The notes under the pieces are model-generated. The model did not search any database and had not been told where the DNA came from. It saw only the letters and a list, made by a program, of their open reading frames with translations. A DNA stretch of 64,000 nt from Sphingomonas sp. C3-2. GTDB lineage: Bacteria > Pseudomonadota > Alphaproteobacteria > Sphingomonadales > Sphingomonadaceae. The stretch is taken from assembly GCF_033025475.1 (NCBI RefSeq), contig NZ_CP130322.1, positions 2,423,001-2,487,000 on the forward strand, read 5' to 3'. A program made the translations under genes and the position numbers. This document shows positions 25,679 to 37,249 of this stretch, piece by piece; the stretch's first letter is position 1; each line of letters opens with the position of its first letter.

Positions 25679-27372
25679 CCACTCTGGTCGCCCGGCCAAA
25701 TCGCACGCGCGATGCCGGGCAACGATACCAGTGGCTGGCGACTGCGCATCTCCGCCTGATGGTGTTGATGCTGGTATTTCTTGGGGTGGGTCTCCTGATC
25801 GGGACCCGCCTCATTTGGCTTGCGGTGTTTGGCGATCCGCCACAAAGCCGCAACATCAGCACCAGCTATGTCCCGATCCGCGGCGATATCGTCGATCGCA
25901 ACGGCGTGGCGCTGGCAAGCACGATCGATGCCTGGTCGATCGGCATCCATCCCAAAAAGCTGCTGAGCGATCCCGAGGATCTGGCGCCGCGTCTGGCCGA
26001 GCTGATGCCCGAACGGAGCGAGGCGCAATATCTCGCGATCCTGCGGTCCGAGCGCACTTTCACCTATCTGCGCCGCCGCGCGATGCCCGAACTGGTGGCG
26101 CAGGCAAATGCGCTTGGCGAACCCGCCATCGCTTTTGCGCGCGAGCCCGAGCGGCTGTATCCGCAGACGACGCTTGCCGCGCATGTGCTGGGCTATACCG
26201 ATTTCGACGGTCGCGGCGTGATCGGCATGGAACGCGTGCTTGAGGAGCGGCTGACCGATCCCAAGCTGCGGAGCACCCCGGTTGCGCTGTCGATCGACAG
26301 TCGCGTGCAGGCCGCTATGGAAAGCGAGCTGTTCGCCGCGATGACCAAGCACAGCGCGATCGGCGCGACCGGGCTGGTGATGGATGTCGACACGGGCGAA
26401 CTCATCGCGCTGGTCTCGCTGCCGGTATTCAACCCCAACAAGTTCGGCCAGTCGCCCGCCGAGGCGCGCCGCAACAACGTGACGCAGAGCGTTTACGAAC
26501 TGGGGTCGACCTTCAAGCCGCTGACCGTTGCCAAGGCAATCGATGTCGGGGTCGTGACCTCGATGTCGCAGCGCTATGACGCGACCGCGCCGATCGCGAT
26601 CGGCCGTTTCCGGATCAAGGACGATCACCCGCTCGGCCGCTGGATCAACGTGCCCGAGACACTTATCCACAGCTCCAACATCGTCACTGCGCGGATCGCC
26701 GATCAACTGGGTCAGCCGGGGATGGAGGATCTGTTCCGCAAGCTCGATTTCCAGAATCCCCCGGCGATCGAGCTGCGCGAAAAGGGCCGTACGCTGTGGC
26801 CGCACAATTGGGGCCGCTCGACCACGCTCACCACGTCCTATGGCCATGGCATCGCGGTCACGCCGCTGCATCTGGCCAGCGCCTATGCGGCGTTGGTGAA
26901 TGGTGGTATCTGGCGCCCCGCAACGGTGATGCGGGTCGAAAAGGGCAAGGCGGCCGAAGGGCGGCGTGTGTTTACCGAACCGACCAGCCACCTGATGCGC
27001 AAGCTTTTGCGCCTCGTCGTGCTCGATGGCACCGGCAGGCGCGGCGATGCCGCCGGATACCGGGTGGGCGGAAAGACCGGGACGGCAGAGAAGCCCGGCG
27101 TTGGCGGCTATTCCAAGAAGGTGAACGTATCGACCTTCGCGGCGGCGTTTCCGATGGATCAGCCGCGCTATGTGGTGATCGCGATGCTCGATGCGCCCAA
27201 GGGCACGTCCGATACCTTCGGTTTCACTGGCGCGGCGTGGACGGCGGCGCCGGTTGTCTCGAAGGTGATTGCGCGCACCGGGCCGATGCTCGGCGTCATC
27301 CCCGATGCCAACAAGGAAGTCGATCTGGCGGCGCTGACGCCGCTGATCTGGAAAGAGAAAAAGGAAAATTGA
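25675..27372 (+). CDS. ftsI: Septal peptidoglycan transpeptidase FtsI (PBP3)
   Basis: This is a class B penicillin-binding protein that cross-links septal peptidoglycan in the divisome. The 565-residue protein has a cytoplasmic N-terminus, one transmembrane helix (about 25-47), a pedestal domain, and the transpeptidase domain with all three active-site motifs: S278-T-F-K (ELGSTFKPL), SxN at S333-S-N335 and K467-T-G (VGGKTGTAEKPG). The stop TGA shares one base with the murE start. Confidence 0.96.
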   Translation: MTTLVARPNRTRDAGQRYQWLATAHLRLMVLMLVFLGVGLLIGTRLIWLAVFGDPPQSRNISTSYVPIRGDIVDRNGVALASTIDAWSIGIHPKKLLSDPEDLAPRLAELMPERSEAQYLAILRSERTFTYLRRRAMPELVAQANALGEPAIAFAREPERLYPQTTLAAHVLGYTDFDGRGVIGMERVLEERLTDPKLRSTPVALSIDSRVQAAMESELFAAMTKHSAIGATGLVMDVDTGELIALVSLPVFNPNKFGQSPAEARRNNVTQSVYELGSTFKPLTVAKAIDVGVVTSMSQRYDATAPIAIGRFRIKDDHPLGRWINVPETLIHSSNIVTARIADQLGQPGMEDLFRKLDFQNPPAIELREKGRTLWPHNWGRSTTLTTSYGHGIAVTPLHLASAYAALVNGGIWRPATVMRVEKGKAAEGRRVFTEPTSHLMRKLLRLVVLDGTGRRGDAAGYRVGGKTGTAEKPGVGGYSKKVNVSTFAAAFPMDQPRYVVIAMLDAPKGTSDTFGFTGAAWTAAPVVSKVIARTGPMLGVIPDANKEVDLAALTPLIWKEKKEN

Positions 27373-28787
27373 TGCAATTAGGCGCGCTTACCGGCGGAGA
27401 TGAAAAGGCGGTCGTGACCGGTTTCGCGATCGATCATCGCAAGGTCGCGCCCGGAACCGTGTTCGGCGCCTTTCAGGGCACCAAGGTCAACGGTGAGGAT
27501 TTCATCCCGCAGGCGGTGGCCGCGGGCGCAGTTGCCATCGTCGCGCGCCGCGGCGCCAGGGTCGACGGCGCGGTGCATATCGTGTCGGACGAGCCACGCG
27601 CCGCCTTTGCGCAGCTGGCGGCAAAGTTTTTCGCGCCTTTCCCCGATACCGTGATCGCGGTGACCGGCACCAACGGCAAGACCTCGACCGTCGAGATCAC
27701 CCGCCAGCTGTGGCGGATCGCGGGCAACAATGCCGCTTCGATCGGTACTTTGGGCGTCACCACGGCGGACGATCAGGTGAAAACCGGGCTCACCACGCCC
27801 GATGTCGTTACCTTCCTGTCGAACGTCGCTGGTTTGCGCCGTGAGGGCGTGTCCCATCTCGCGTTCGAGGCATCGAGCCATGGCCTGTCGCAGTACCGGA
27901 CCGAGGGGCTGCCCGTGACGGCCGCGGCCTTCACCAATCTCAGCCGCGACCATCTCGATTATCACGGCGACATGGCAGCCTATTTCACCGCGAAGCTGCG
28001 CCTGTTCGCCGAAGTGGTGCAGGACGGCGGCTCGGTCGTGATCTGGGCGGACGATCCGGAATCGCCCAAGGTGTTTGATCTGGCTTTGGAGCGGGGGCTC
28101 CGAGTGCTGGGTGTGGGGGAGCGCGGCGATGCCCTTCGGCTCGTGTCGCGCACCCCCACCCAGTTCGGCCAGACGCTGGAGGTCGAGGCCGAAGGCCGGA
28201 TGTTCACCGTCACTCTGCCACTGATCGGGGCCTATCAGGCGGCCAATGCGCTGGTTTCCGCCGCGCTCGTGATCGCCACTGGCGGCGATGTGGCGCGCAC
28301 GCTTGGTGATCTGGCGCGCATTCAGCCGGTGCGCGGGCGGCTCGAACGTGCCGCTATCAGCCGCGCAGGCGCCCCCGTCTATGTCGATTATGCGCACACC
28401 CCCGATGCCATCGAGGCGGCGGTGGCCGCGCTGCGCCCGCACGCCAGAGGCCGCATCATCCTCGTCTTCGGCGCCGGTGGGGATCGGGACAAGGGCAAGC
28501 GCCCCGAAATGGGCAAGGCGGCTGTCGCGTCGGCCGATTATGTGATCGTCACCGACGATAATCCGCGTACCGAGGATGCGTCCGCCATCCGCGCCGACAT
28601 CATGGAAGGCGCGCCGGGCGCCACCGAGATTGCCGGGCGGCGCGCCGCCATCGCCGCCGCCATCGCCGAAGCGGGCGCGGATGATATCGTCCTGATCGCG
28701 GGCAAGGGGCATGAACAGGGTCAGATCGTTGGCGATCTCGTCCTGCCGTTCGACGATGTCCAGGTCGCCCGGGAATGCGCGGCGTGA
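27372..28787 (+). CDS. murE: UDP-MurNAc-tripeptide synthetase MurE
   Basis: This enzyme adds the third amino acid, here predicted meso-diaminopimelate, to UDP-MurNAc-L-Ala-D-Glu. The 471-residue product carries the Mur ligase ATP loop VTGTNGKTST (about residue 97-106), EASSHGLSQ, and the DDNPRTED block whose DNPR motif marks specificity for meso-DAP. The ATG at 27372 overlaps the ftsI stop (TGATG), which decides the start; the frame is open far upstream only as a shadow of ftsI. Confidence 0.96.
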   Translation: MQLGALTGGDEKAVVTGFAIDHRKVAPGTVFGAFQGTKVNGEDFIPQAVAAGAVAIVARRGARVDGAVHIVSDEPRAAFAQLAAKFFAPFPDTVIAVTGTNGKTSTVEITRQLWRIAGNNAASIGTLGVTTADDQVKTGLTTPDVVTFLSNVAGLRREGVSHLAFEASSHGLSQYRTEGLPVTAAAFTNLSRDHLDYHGDMAAYFTAKLRLFAEVVQDGGSVVIWADDPESPKVFDLALERGLRVLGVGERGDALRLVSRTPTQFGQTLEVEAEGRMFTVTLPLIGAYQAANALVSAALVIATGGDVARTLGDLARIQPVRGRLERAAISRAGAPVYVDYAHTPDAIEAAVAALRPHARGRIILVFGAGGDRDKGKRPEMGKAAVASADYVIVTDDNPRTEDASAIRADIMEGAPGATEIAGRRAAIAAAIAEAGADDIVLIAGKGHEQGQIVGDLVLPFDDVQVARECAA

Positions 28788-30172
28788 AACCGCTCTGGAC
28801 CTCCGAGGCGCTGGCACGCGCGACGGGTGGCACGGCCTCGGCCGATTTCGCCGTCTCGGGTGTCGCCTTTGACAGCCGCGAAGTCGGGCCGGGCGATCTC
28901 TTCATCGCGATGAAGGGGGAGGCCACCGATGGCCACCGCTTCCTCGACAAGGCCTTTGCCGGTGGTGCTGCGGGCGCGATTGTGAGCGAACCCGTCGACC
29001 ATCCCCATATCCTCGTCGCGGATACCACCGCGGCGCTTGATGCCCTTGGGGTCGCATCCAGGGCGAGGACGGCTGCGAAGATCGCAGGCGTTACCGGGTC
29101 GGTGGGCAAGACCGGGACGAAGGAGGCGCTGTTCGCGGCGCTCGACCGCTTCGCCCCCGGCCATGTCCACCGGTCGGTAAAAAGCTACAACAACCATACC
29201 GGCGTGCCGCTCAGCCTTGCGCGCATGTCCGCCGATACGCGCTTCGGCGTGCTCGAAATGGGCATGAACCATGCCGGTGAGCTCGCGCAGCTGACGCGGA
29301 TGGTGCGCCCGCATGTGGCCATCGTCACCGCGATCGCGCCCGCGCATCAGGCCTATTTCGACAGTGTCGAGGCGATTGCCGACGCCAAGGGCGAGATTTT
29401 TCAGGGGCTCGAGCCCGGTGGCACCGCCATTGTTCCGTTCGACAGCCCCTACCGCGATCGGTTGATCGCGGCCGCAAAACCCCATGCCGGGCGCATCGTC
29501 ACCTTCGGCCTGGGCGAGGGGGCCGATGTCCGCGCGCGCGATGTGGTGCGCGCCACCAATGGCGGGTCGCTGGTCAATGCCCGGCTGCACGGTGCCGAGC
29601 TGTGCTTCACCATCGCGCATCCGGGTGCGCATTGGGTGTCGAACGCAATGGCGGTGCTGGCGGCGGTTGAGGCGCTGGGCGGCGATCTGGGGCAGGCGGG
29701 GCTTGCGCTTGCCGACATGGCCGGGCTCCCCGGTCGCGGCGCGCGCCACAACGTGCCTGTCGACGGCGGCACCGCGCTCGTCATCGACGAAAGCTACAAC
29801 GCCAATCCGGCCTCGATGGCGGCGACGATCCGTCAGCTGGGCGAGGAAGCCGGGCGCCGCATCGTGATCCTTGGCGGCATGCGCGAACTGGGGGAGGGCA
29901 GCGATGCCTTTCACGCCCAGTTGGCCGAGCCGCTGAAAGCGGCGAACGTCCAATATGCACTGCTCGTCGGCGCGGAAATGAAACCGCTCGCAAAGGCGCT
30001 TGAAGGCGTAATCGACTTCGCGCATAGGCCCGACGCCGCGGCCGCGCTTGAGCATATTTCCCAGATTCTCGAACCGGGCGACGCGGTCCTCATCAAGGGG
30101 TCTAACGCAATCGGGCTATCCCGGGTCGTCGCAAACCTTGTTTCCGGCGCGCTGGGGGGCAGGACGGACTGA
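28775..30172 (+). CDS. murF: UDP-MurNAc-pentapeptide synthetase MurF
   Basis: This enzyme ligates D-Ala-D-Ala to UDP-MurNAc-tripeptide. The 465-residue product has the Mur ligase ATP loop [14 protein letters not shown] (about residue 105-118), [24 protein letters not shown] and [11 protein letters not shown], all typical of MurF. ATG 28775 overlaps murE by 13 bases. GTG 28784 would give a 4-base GTGA overlap with the murE stop, like most junctions of this cluster, and is a credible alternative start. Confidence 0.96.
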   Translation: MRGVKPLWTSEALARATGGTASADFAVSGVAFDSREVGPGDLFIAMKGEATDGHRFLDKAFAGGAAGAIVSEPVDHPHILVADTTAALDALGVASRARTAAKIAGVTGSVGKTGTKEALFAALDRFAPGHVHRSVKSYNNHTGVPLSLARMSADTRFGVLEMGMNHAGELAQLTRMVRPHVAIVTAIAPAHQAYFDSVEAIADAKGEIFQGLEPGGTAIVPFDSPYRDRLIAAAKPHAGRIVTFGLGEGADVRARDVVRATNGGSLVNARLHGAELCFTIAHPGAHWVSNAMAVLAAVEALGGDLGQAGLALADMAGLPGRGARHNVPVDGGTALVIDESYNANPASMAATIRQLGEEAGRRIVILGGMRELGEGSDAFHAQLAEPLKAANVQYALLVGAEMKPLAKALEGVIDFAHRPDAAAALEHISQILEPGDAVLIKGSNAIGLSRVVANLVSGALGGRTD

Positions 30173-31242
30173 TGCTCTACCTAATCGCAGAACAGCTTGG
30201 TTTTCCAGGAATATTCAATCTTCTCCGCTATCTGAGCTTCCGCGCGGGTGGCGCGGTGGCCACCGCGCTGCTGATCGGTCTGTTGATCGGCCCGCGCTTC
30301 ATCGGATGGCTTCGTGTCCGCCAGGGCAAGGGGCAGCCGATCCGCACGGATGGGCCGCAGACGCACCTTGCCAAGCGCGGCACCCCCACCATGGGCGGCC
30401 TGATGATCCTGACTTCGGTCGCGATCTCGCTGCTTCTGTGGATGGATCTCAGCAACATGTTCGTCTGGGCATGTCTGTTCGTCACCCTCGGTTTCGGCGC
30501 GATCGGTTTTCTCGACGATTATGACAAGGTGAAGAAGGCGAGCCACAAGGGCGTGTCGGGCAAGGTGCGCCTGATGGCCGAATTCGTGATCGCAGGGCTG
30601 GCCAGCTGGATGATCGTCTCCAAGACGGGCACCAATCTCTATCTGCCCTTCTTCAGCGATGTCTCGATCGATCTCGGCTATTTCTACATCCTCTTCGCCG
30701 CGTTCACGATCGTGGCGTTCGGCAATGCGGTGAACCTGACCGACGGGCTCGATGGTCTGGCCACTTTCCCGGTGATCATCGCCAGCCTGGCGTTCATGCT
30801 GATCGTCTATCTCGTCGGCAACGTGAAATATGCCACTTATCTTGGCATTCCGCATGTGCCCGGCGCGGGCGATCTGACGATCCTGTGCGGTGCGATCATC
30901 GGTGCGGGGCTGGCTTTCCTGTGGTTCAACGCGCCGCCGGCGGCGGTGTTCATGGGCGATACCGGCAGCTTGGCCCTGGGCGGTGCGCTCGGCGCGCTTG
31001 CGGTTGCTTCGCAGCATGAAATCGTGCTCGGCATCATCGGCGGCCTGTTCGTGGTCGAGGCGATGTCGGTGATCATCCAGGTGTTCTTCTACAAGCGCAC
31101 CGGCAAGCGCGTGTTCCGCATGGCGCCAATCCATCACCATTTCGAACAGCTGGGCTGGTCCGAGCCCACCGTCGTGATCCGCTTCTGGATCATCAGCATC
31201 GTGCTGGCGCTGGCCGGCCTGTCGACGTTGAAGCTGCGGTGA
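30172..31242 (+). CDS. mraY: Phospho-MurNAc-pentapeptide transferase MraY
   Basis: This integral membrane enzyme transfers phospho-MurNAc-pentapeptide to undecaprenyl phosphate, forming lipid I. The 356-residue protein shows about ten transmembrane helices and the family motifs [39 protein letters not shown] and [12 protein letters not shown]. The start ATG overlaps the murF stop by one base. Confidence 0.98.
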   Translation: MLYLIAEQLGFPGIFNLLRYLSFRAGGAVATALLIGLLIGPRFIGWLRVRQGKGQPIRTDGPQTHLAKRGTPTMGGLMILTSVAISLLLWMDLSNMFVWACLFVTLGFGAIGFLDDYDKVKKASHKGVSGKVRLMAEFVIAGLASWMIVSKTGTNLYLPFFSDVSIDLGYFYILFAAFTIVAFGNAVNLTDGLDGLATFPVIIASLAFMLIVYLVGNVKYATYLGIPHVPGAGDLTILCGAIIGAGLAFLWFNAPPAAVFMGDTGSLALGGALGALAVASQHEIVLGIIGGLFVVEAMSVIIQVFFYKRTGKRVFRMAPIHHHFEQLGWSEPTVVIRFWIISIVLALAGLSTLKLR

Positions 31243-32519
31243 TCGTCTCGGCCGCCTTTGCTGGCAAGTCCTACGCGGTGCTTGGCCTTGCGCGCACCGG
31301 CATCGCCACGGTCGAGGCGTTGGTCGCCAGCGGTGCCAGCGTCACCGCATGGGATGATCGCGAGGCGGCGCGCGCCGCTGTCGCCGACAAGGCCACGCTT
31401 GCCGATCCGCTGACCATCGACCTAGCCGGTTTCGACGGCGTCGTCGTGTCCCCCGGCGTCCCGCTCAACCGCCATCCAATCGCCGACAAGGCGCGCGAAG
31501 CGGGCGTGCCCGTACTCGGCGATATCGAGCTTTTCGCGCAAGCCCGCGCCGGGCTGCCCGCACACCGTGTTGTCGGCATCACCGGCACCAACGGCAAGTC
31601 GACGACGACTGCGCTCATCCACCATATCGTGGCGGCGGCGGGGCTCCCCGCACGGCTCGGCGGCAATATCGGCCTGCCGATCCTGGGGCAGGAGCCTTTG
31701 CCCGAGGGCGGTGTCTATGTGCTCGAACTGTCGAGCTACCAGATCGATCTGACCACCAGCCTCGACTGCGATGTCGCGGTGCTCTTGAACATCACTCCCG
31801 ACCATCTCGATCGTTATGACGGTTTCGAAGGCTATGCTGCGTCAAAGGCACGCTTGTTCGCGATGCAGTCGGATGGCCACGCCGCCGTGATCGCGGTCGA
31901 GGATGAACCCAGCCGGGCGATCGCCGATCGCCACGCCCGCGCCATCCGCGTTGCCTCAACCGATGTCGACACCGCCGCACAGGCGCATTGGCCGTCGCTA
32001 CAAGGGCCGCACAATGCGCAGAATGCCGCCGTCGCGACGGCCGCCGCGCGCGCTCTCGGCATTGACGAGGCGGTGATCGCGCAGGCGCTCAGAACCTATC
32101 CCGGCCTCCCGCACCGCATGGAGCGTGTGGTCGAACGTGGCGGTGTGCTGTTCGTCAACGACAGCAAGGCCACCAACCCAACCTCGACCGCGCCTGCGCT
32201 TGCCGCTTATCCGGCCGTGCACTGGATCTTGGGCGGGTTGGCGAAGACCGATGATCTCGACGCCTGCGTCCCGCATTTCGGCCATGTCCGCGCCGCCTAC
32301 ACCATCGGCAGCTCGGCCGAGATGTTCGCAGCGCTGCTGACGCCGCACATGCCCGTCACCAATTGTGGCGACCTTGATACCGCGGTGCGCGCGGCGGCAG
32401 CCGCTGCTCAACCCGGTGAGACGGTATTGCTCTCGCCGGCCTGCGCCTCGTTCGATCAGTTCAGCGATTTCGAAGCGCGCGGGGCGGCATTCCGCGCGGC
32501 GGTGGAGGCCCTGGCATAA
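31239..32519 (+). CDS. murD: UDP-MurNAc-L-Ala:D-Glu ligase MurD
   Basis: This cytoplasmic ligase adds D-glutamate to UDP-MurNAc-L-Ala. At 426 residues it matches the family. The N-terminal Rossmann-like domain reads [17 protein letters not shown], the ATP loop is [15 protein letters not shown] (about residue 113-125), and [15 protein letters not shown] marks the C-terminal domain. GTG 31239 overlaps the mraY stop by four bases. Confidence 0.97.
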   Translation: MIVSAAFAGKSYAVLGLARTGIATVEALVASGASVTAWDDREAARAAVADKATLADPLTIDLAGFDGVVVSPGVPLNRHPIADKAREAGVPVLGDIELFAQARAGLPAHRVVGITGTNGKSTTTALIHHIVAAAGLPARLGGNIGLPILGQEPLPEGGVYVLELSSYQIDLTTSLDCDVAVLLNITPDHLDRYDGFEGYAASKARLFAMQSDGHAAVIAVEDEPSRAIADRHARAIRVASTDVDTAAQAHWPSLQGPHNAQNAAVATAAARALGIDEAVIAQALRTYPGLPHRMERVVERGGVLFVNDSKATNPTSTAPALAAYPAVHWILGGLAKTDDLDACVPHFGHVRAAYTIGSSAEMFAALLTPHMPVTNCGDLDTAVRAAAAAAQPGETVLLSPACASFDQFSDFEARGAAFRAAVEALA

Positions 32520-33742
32520 TGGCATCGATTCCCAGCCCTGTTCAGGCACCGGCCGCCGCCAAGCGGCCCAAGGCAAAGCTGATGTCGCGTTTCGGACGCG
32601 ACAATCACTCACCGCTGAGCATGTGGTTCTGGGAAATCGATCGCGTCCTTCTGCTCTTCGTCACGCTTCTGCTCTCGATCGGGCTCATTGCGGTCGCAGC
32701 CGCCTCGCCCGCCGCGGCGGAGCGCTATTCGGATGCCAGCACGCGGTTCGAGCCGCTTCACTATTTCTGGCGACAGCTGGCCTGGGTGGTGCTCAGCGTT
32801 CCGGTGATGCTCATCGTGTCGGCGCTCCCCAAGGATGCGGCCCGGCGCATGGCGCTGATCGGCGCCGTCATCTTCACCGCGCTTCTCGCGATCGTGCCGG
32901 TGATCGGAGCAGAGGTGAATGGCGCAAAGCGCTGGATCGGGTTCGGTTTCGCGCAGTTCCAGCCATCCGAATTTCTGAAACCCTGTTTCGTTGTCGGTAT
33001 GGCGTGGCTCCTGTCGCTGCGCGTGCATGACAAGACCCTGCCGGTCTTCATGATTTCGGGGCTGATCACCGGGCTGATTGCGCTTTTCCTGATGCGCCAG
33101 CCCGATTTTGGCCAGACGGTGATCTTCGCCGCGATCTGGCTGACGCTGATGCTGCTTTCGGGCGTCAGCGTGAAGATACTGAGCTGGCTCGGAGCGGCGG
33201 GTGTTGGCCTCGTCATCAGCGCCTATCTTTTCTACGATGTCGCCACCCGCCGCATCAACGACTTCCTGTTCCAGACGGGGGACACCTACCAGACCGACAT
33301 GTCGCATGCGACGCTGACGGCGGGTGGGTTGCTCGGCACCGGGCCGGGCGGCGGATCGATGAAGTTCCGCCTGCCCGAAGCGCATACCGACTATATTTTT
33401 TCGGTGATCGGTGAAGAGTTCGGCCTGATCGCCTGTTTTGCGATCGCGGCGCTCTATGTTGCAATCGTGGTGCGCGTGATCGTCAAGCTTCTCGATGAAG
33501 AGGATATGTTCCAGCTCCTCGCGGCGGCGGGGCTGGCCACCCAGTTCGGTGTGCAGGCGATGATCAACATGGCGGTGAACACGCAGCTCGCCCCGTCCAA
33601 GGGGATGACGCTGCCCTTTATCAGCTATGGCGGTTCGTCGATGCTTGCCTTGTCGTTCGGCTTCGGGTTGCTGCTCGCCTTTACGCGGCGAAACCCCTAT
33701 CTGGTCCGTTCGCCCTATGTTGTTAGATGGAACGGTCGATGA
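32519..33742 (+). CDS. ftsW: Septal peptidoglycan glycosyltransferase FtsW
   Basis: This SEDS-family polytopic protein polymerises septal glycan with FtsI. The 407-residue product has a cytoplasmic N-terminal extension of about 40 residues, about ten transmembrane helices, GAKRWIGFGFAQFQPSEFLK, the conserved Asp of RQPDFGQT, and the C-terminal signature PFISYGGSSMLA. It overlaps murD by one base and murG by four. Confidence 0.97.
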   Translation: MASIPSPVQAPAAAKRPKAKLMSRFGRDNHSPLSMWFWEIDRVLLLFVTLLLSIGLIAVAAASPAAAERYSDASTRFEPLHYFWRQLAWVVLSVPVMLIVSALPKDAARRMALIGAVIFTALLAIVPVIGAEVNGAKRWIGFGFAQFQPSEFLKPCFVVGMAWLLSLRVHDKTLPVFMISGLITGLIALFLMRQPDFGQTVIFAAIWLTLMLLSGVSVKILSWLGAAGVGLVISAYLFYDVATRRINDFLFQTGDTYQTDMSHATLTAGGLLGTGPGGGSMKFRLPEAHTDYIFSVIGEEFGLIACFAIAALYVAIVVRVIVKLLDEEDMFQLLAAAGLATQFGVQAMINMAVNTQLAPSKGMTLPFISYGGSSMLALSFGFGLLLAFTRRNPYLVRSPYVVRWNGR

Positions 33743-34905
33743 ACGTCGTGCGTCACTTTGTTCTCGCCGCCGGTGGCACCGGCGGCCATATGATTCCCGC
33801 CCATGCGCTCGCGGCCGAACTCATGGCGCGCGGGCACCGTGTCGCGTTGATCACGGATGAACGCGGCGCACGCATTCCCGGGCTGTTCGACGGTGTTCAA
33901 ACGCATGTGCTTCCCGCTGGGCGGCTGACTGGCGGTCCGCTTGGCTGGTTGAAGGCGGGGCGCTCGATCATGGCCGGGCGTGCCATGGCGTTGCGGCTTT
34001 ACGAAACCTTCGAGCCAAGCGCGGTGATCGGTTTCGGCGGCTATCCGGCACTGCCCGCGCTGCTCGGCGCGATGAAGGCGGGAATTCCGACCGCGATCCA
34101 CGAACAGAATGCGGTACTCGGCCGGGTGAACCGGCTGCTCGCGCGCAAGGCCGATGCGATCGTCACCGCCTATCCCGATGTCCAGCGGCTGAAACCCGGC
34201 TGGATGGACAAGGTCCACGTCCTCGGCAATCCCGTGCGCGACGAGGTGCTTGCGCTGCGCGAACAGCCTTTCCCGCCGCTCACCGAAGACGGGATCTTCC
34301 GTCTGCTCGTCACCGGCGGCAGCCAGGGCGCCACCGTGCTCTCGGATATCGTGCCCGAAGGGCTGGGGCTCCTTCCGCTCAACTTCCGCCGTCGCCTGCA
34401 GGTGACGCAGCAATGCCGGATCGAGGATATCGACCGCGTGCGCGCAACCTATGCCGAGCTTGAAATCCCCGCCGATCTCGCCACCTATCTGCCGGATCTC
34501 CCCGAACGCCTCGGCTGGGCGCATCTGGTGATCGCGCGTGCGGGTGCATCGACCATCGCGGAATTGACCGCCGCGGGCCGGCCGGCCATTCTCGTTCCGC
34601 TGCCCTCGGCCACCGACAATCATCAGACGTTCAACGTCCGTGAGATGGTGGAGGCGGGCGGCGCACGTTCAATCCCGCAATCCAGCTTTACCTCCGTGGA
34701 ACTTGCCAAACAGATGCAGAAACTTGCCCTTGAGCCGGGCGCACTCGCCAATGCCGCAAAGCGTGCCTGGAATTGCGGCCGTCCCAATGCCACGCGTGAC
34801 CTTGCCGATCTGGTCGAAAGCTTCGGGCCCCAGCCCATTGGTGGCGAGACGATCCGCATGAGCAAGCCGCTGCCGCGCATGGGCGGGCAGGAGGCGCTGG
34901 CATGA
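33739..34905 (+). CDS. murG: Lipid II synthase MurG
   Basis: This GT28 glycosyltransferase adds GlcNAc to lipid I at the inner face of the membrane. The product is 388 residues from the chosen ATG, with the glycine-rich loop [17 protein letters not shown] at the N-terminus, [23 protein letters not shown], a second G-loop [13 protein letters not shown] and [21 protein letters not shown] chose ATG 33739, whose ATGA overlaps the ftsW stop; ATG 33727 in the same frame is possible. Confidence 0.97.
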   Translation: MNVVRHFVLAAGGTGGHMIPAHALAAELMARGHRVALITDERGARIPGLFDGVQTHVLPAGRLTGGPLGWLKAGRSIMAGRAMALRLYETFEPSAVIGFGGYPALPALLGAMKAGIPTAIHEQNAVLGRVNRLLARKADAIVTAYPDVQRLKPGWMDKVHVLGNPVRDEVLALREQPFPPLTEDGIFRLLVTGGSQGATVLSDIVPEGLGLLPLNFRRRLQVTQQCRIEDIDRVRATYAELEIPADLATYLPDLPERLGWAHLVIARAGASTIAELTAAGRPAILVPLPSATDNHQTFNVREMVEAGGARSIPQSSFTSVELAKQMQKLALEPGALANAAKRAWNCGRPNATRDLADLVESFGPQPIGGETIRMSKPLPRMGGQEALA

Positions 34906-36320
34906 AGGGCGTGCACACCGATATCGGCACCATCCATTTCGTGGGCATCGGCGGCATCGGCATGTCGGGCATCGCGCGGGTGATGAACAATCTGGGCTAT
35001 AAGGTTCAGGGGTCGGACGTCGCCGAAAGCGCGGTGGTTCAGGCGCTGCGCGATCGCGGCATCAACGTGATGATCGGCCACAAGGCGGAAAACCTCGGCG
35101 ATGCACGTGTGGTCGTCACCTCGACCGCTATCCGCCGCGGCAATCCCGAGGTCGATCTGGCGCTCGAACGCCGCGTCCCCGTGGTGCGCCGCGCCGAAAT
35201 GCTCGCCGAACTGATGCGTCTCAAGTCGACCGTCGCGGTCGCGGGCACGCACGGCAAGACGACGACCACCTCGATGGTCGCCGCGCTGCTTGATGTTGGC
35301 GGGTTCGATCCCACGGTGATCAACGGCGGCATCATCAACGCCTATGGCTCGAACGCGCGCGTCGGTGCGGGCGAATGGATGGTGGTCGAGGCGGACGAGA
35401 GCGATGGCAGCTTCCTGCGGCTCGACGGCACGATCGCGGTCGTCACCAATATCGACCCCGAGCATCTCGATCATTATGGCAGCTTCGATGCGGTGAAGGA
35501 TGCGTTTGTCGAGTTCGTCTCGAACGTGCCCTTTTACGGTGCGGCGCTGCTCTGCCTCGACCATCCCGAAGTGCAGGCGATCCTGCCGCGCGTCGCCGAT
35601 CGCAAGATCGTCACTTACGGCTTCTCGGCGCAGGCCGATATCCGCGCTGAACAGGTCACCCCCATCCCGGGCGGCAACCGTTTCGACGCCGTGATCCGCG
35701 ATTATGACGGCAATGTCCGCCGCATCGAGGGGATCGAGCTTCCGATGCCCGGTCGCCACAATGTCCAGAATGCGCTGGCCGCGATCGGTGTGGCGCTGGA
35801 AATGGGCATGGCGGACGAAACCATCGTCGGCGGCTTCCGCAAGTTCGGCGGGGTCAAGCGCCGCTTCACCCATGTCGGCGAAGTCGACGGCGTCACGGTG
35901 ATCGACGATTACGGCCATCACCCCGTCGAGGTCCGCGCCGCATTGTCGGCCGCGCGCGAGGGGGTGAGCGGCCGCGTGATCGCGGTTGCGCAGCCGCACC
36001 GCTTTACCCGCCTGCGCGATCTGATGGATGATTTCCAGCAGGCGTTCAACGATGCCGATATCGTCTATGTCGCTCCCGTCTATCCGGCGGGCGAACAGCC
36101 GATCGAGGGGGTCGATGCGCAGGCGCTGGTCGACGGGCTCAAGCGTCGTGGCCACCGTGCGGCGGCCACCATTGCCGATGCCGATGCACTGGCGAAGACG
36201 CTGGCCGATGTCGTCCATCAAGGCGACATGGTCGTCTGCCTCGGCGCTGGCGACATTACCAAATGGGCCGCCGGGCTGGCCGATGCGATCGGCGCGGTGC
36301 GCAAGGGCCTTGCGGCATGA
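34902..36320 (+). CDS. murC: UDP-MurNAc:L-Ala ligase MurC
   Basis: This ligase adds the first amino acid, L-Ala, to UDP-MurNAc. The 472-residue protein has the N-terminal [15 protein letters not shown] nucleotide-binding loop, the ATP loop [13 protein letters not shown] (about residue 113-125), [11 protein letters not shown] and [10 protein letters not shown], all MurC hallmarks. It overlaps murG by four bases and murB by four. Confidence 0.98.
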   Translation: MKGVHTDIGTIHFVGIGGIGMSGIARVMNNLGYKVQGSDVAESAVVQALRDRGINVMIGHKAENLGDARVVVTSTAIRRGNPEVDLALERRVPVVRRAEMLAELMRLKSTVAVAGTHGKTTTTSMVAALLDVGGFDPTVINGGIINAYGSNARVGAGEWMVVEADESDGSFLRLDGTIAVVTNIDPEHLDHYGSFDAVKDAFVEFVSNVPFYGAALLCLDHPEVQAILPRVADRKIVTYGFSAQADIRAEQVTPIPGGNRFDAVIRDYDGNVRRIEGIELPMPGRHNVQNALAAIGVALEMGMADETIVGGFRKFGGVKRRFTHVGEVDGVTVIDDYGHHPVEVRAALSAAREGVSGRVIAVAQPHRFTRLRDLMDDFQQAFNDADIVYVAPVYPAGEQPIEGVDAQALVDGLKRRGHRAAATIADADALAKTLADVVHQGDMVVCLGAGDITKWAAGLADAIGAVRKGLAA

Positions 36321-37249
36321 TGCAAAAAGCTGCCCTGCCGGACGTTCGCGGCAGGCTGACACCGCATGCGCCGCTTGCTCCCCTTGTCTGGTTCAAATCG
36401 GGTGGTGCGGCCGAATGGCTGTTCGAGCCCAAGGATATCGATGATCTGCGCGCCTTTCTCGCCGATCTCGATCCCGCCGTGCCCGTCATGGGGCTTGGCC
36501 TTGGATCGAACATGATCGTGCGCGACGGCGGCGTTCCGGGTGTCGTCGTGCGTCTGGGCAAGCCCTTCGCCAAGGTCGAGGCGTTGGACGCGACGACGCT
36601 TTGCTGCGGTGGCGGGGCGAGCGGCATTCTCGTTTCCTCCACCGCGCGCGATGCAGGGGTGGGCGGGCTCGAATTCCTTCGCTCGATCCCCGGCACGGTC
36701 GGCGGTTTCGTGCGCATGAACGGCGGCGCTTATGGCCGCGAGGTGAAGGACGTTCTCGTCGAGTGCCAAGTCGTGCTGCGCACCGGCGAGCTGAAGACGC
36801 TCCCTGTCGCGGCGGTCGGCTACAGCTATCGTCACAGCGCCTTGCCCGAAGGCTGCATCGTCGTCGGCGCTACCTTTCGCGGACATGGCGAGGATCCCGA
36901 GGCGATCCAGCGCGAGATGGACCGGATCGCGGCCGAGCGCGAAGCCTCGCAGCCGCTCCGCTCGAAGACCGGCGGATCGACCTTCAAGAACCCCGATGGC
37001 GACAAGGCCTGGCGTCTTGTCGACGAGGCGGGGTGCCGCGGCCTGCGCATCGGCGATGCCCAGGTTTCGGAAAAACACTGCAATTTCCTGCTCAACCTTG
37101 GCGAGGCGCGTTCGGCCGAGATTGAGGCCCTGGGCGAGGAAGTCCGCCGCCGCGTCAAGGCGAAGTCGGGCGTGACACTGGAATGGGAAATCCAGCGCAT
37201 CGGCGTCCCCGCCGCAGGCGCGGATGACAGCGTAGGAGTAGAAGCGTGA
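36317..37249 (+). CDS. murB: UDP-N-acetylenolpyruvoylglucosamine reductase MurB
   Basis: This FAD-dependent enzyme reduces enolpyruvyl-UDP-GlcNAc to UDP-MurNAc using NADPH. From the ATG at 36317, which overlaps the murC stop, the product is 310 residues (type II MurB length). It shows [14 protein letters not shown] for FAD binding, the [15 protein letters not shown] loop, YSYRHSAL, and [17 protein letters not shown] with the catalytic Ser; the Glu near [12 protein letters not shown] fits the family. The frame is open upstream to 36263 only as a shadow of murC. Confidence 0.97.
   Translation: MMQKAALPDVRGRLTPHAPLAPLVWFKSGGAAEWLFEPKDIDDLRAFLADLDPAVPVMGLGLGSNMIVRDGGVPGVVVRLGKPFAKVEALDATTLCCGGGASGILVSSTARDAGVGGLEFLRSIPGTVGGFVRMNGGAYGREVKDVLVECQVVLRTGELKTLPVAAVGYSYRHSALPEGCIVVGATFRGHGEDPEAIQREMDRIAAEREASQPLRSKTGGSTFKNPDGDKAWRLVDEAGCRGLRIGDAQVSEKHCNFLLNLGEARSAEIEALGEEVRRRVKAKSGVTLEWEIQRIGVPAAGADDSVGVEA

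Noticed and set aside
26796-27371. An upstream extension of murE inside ftsI
   Set aside because: The frame is open but encodes nonsense relative to the MurE family; the ATG at 27372 with TGATG overlap gives the family N-terminus.
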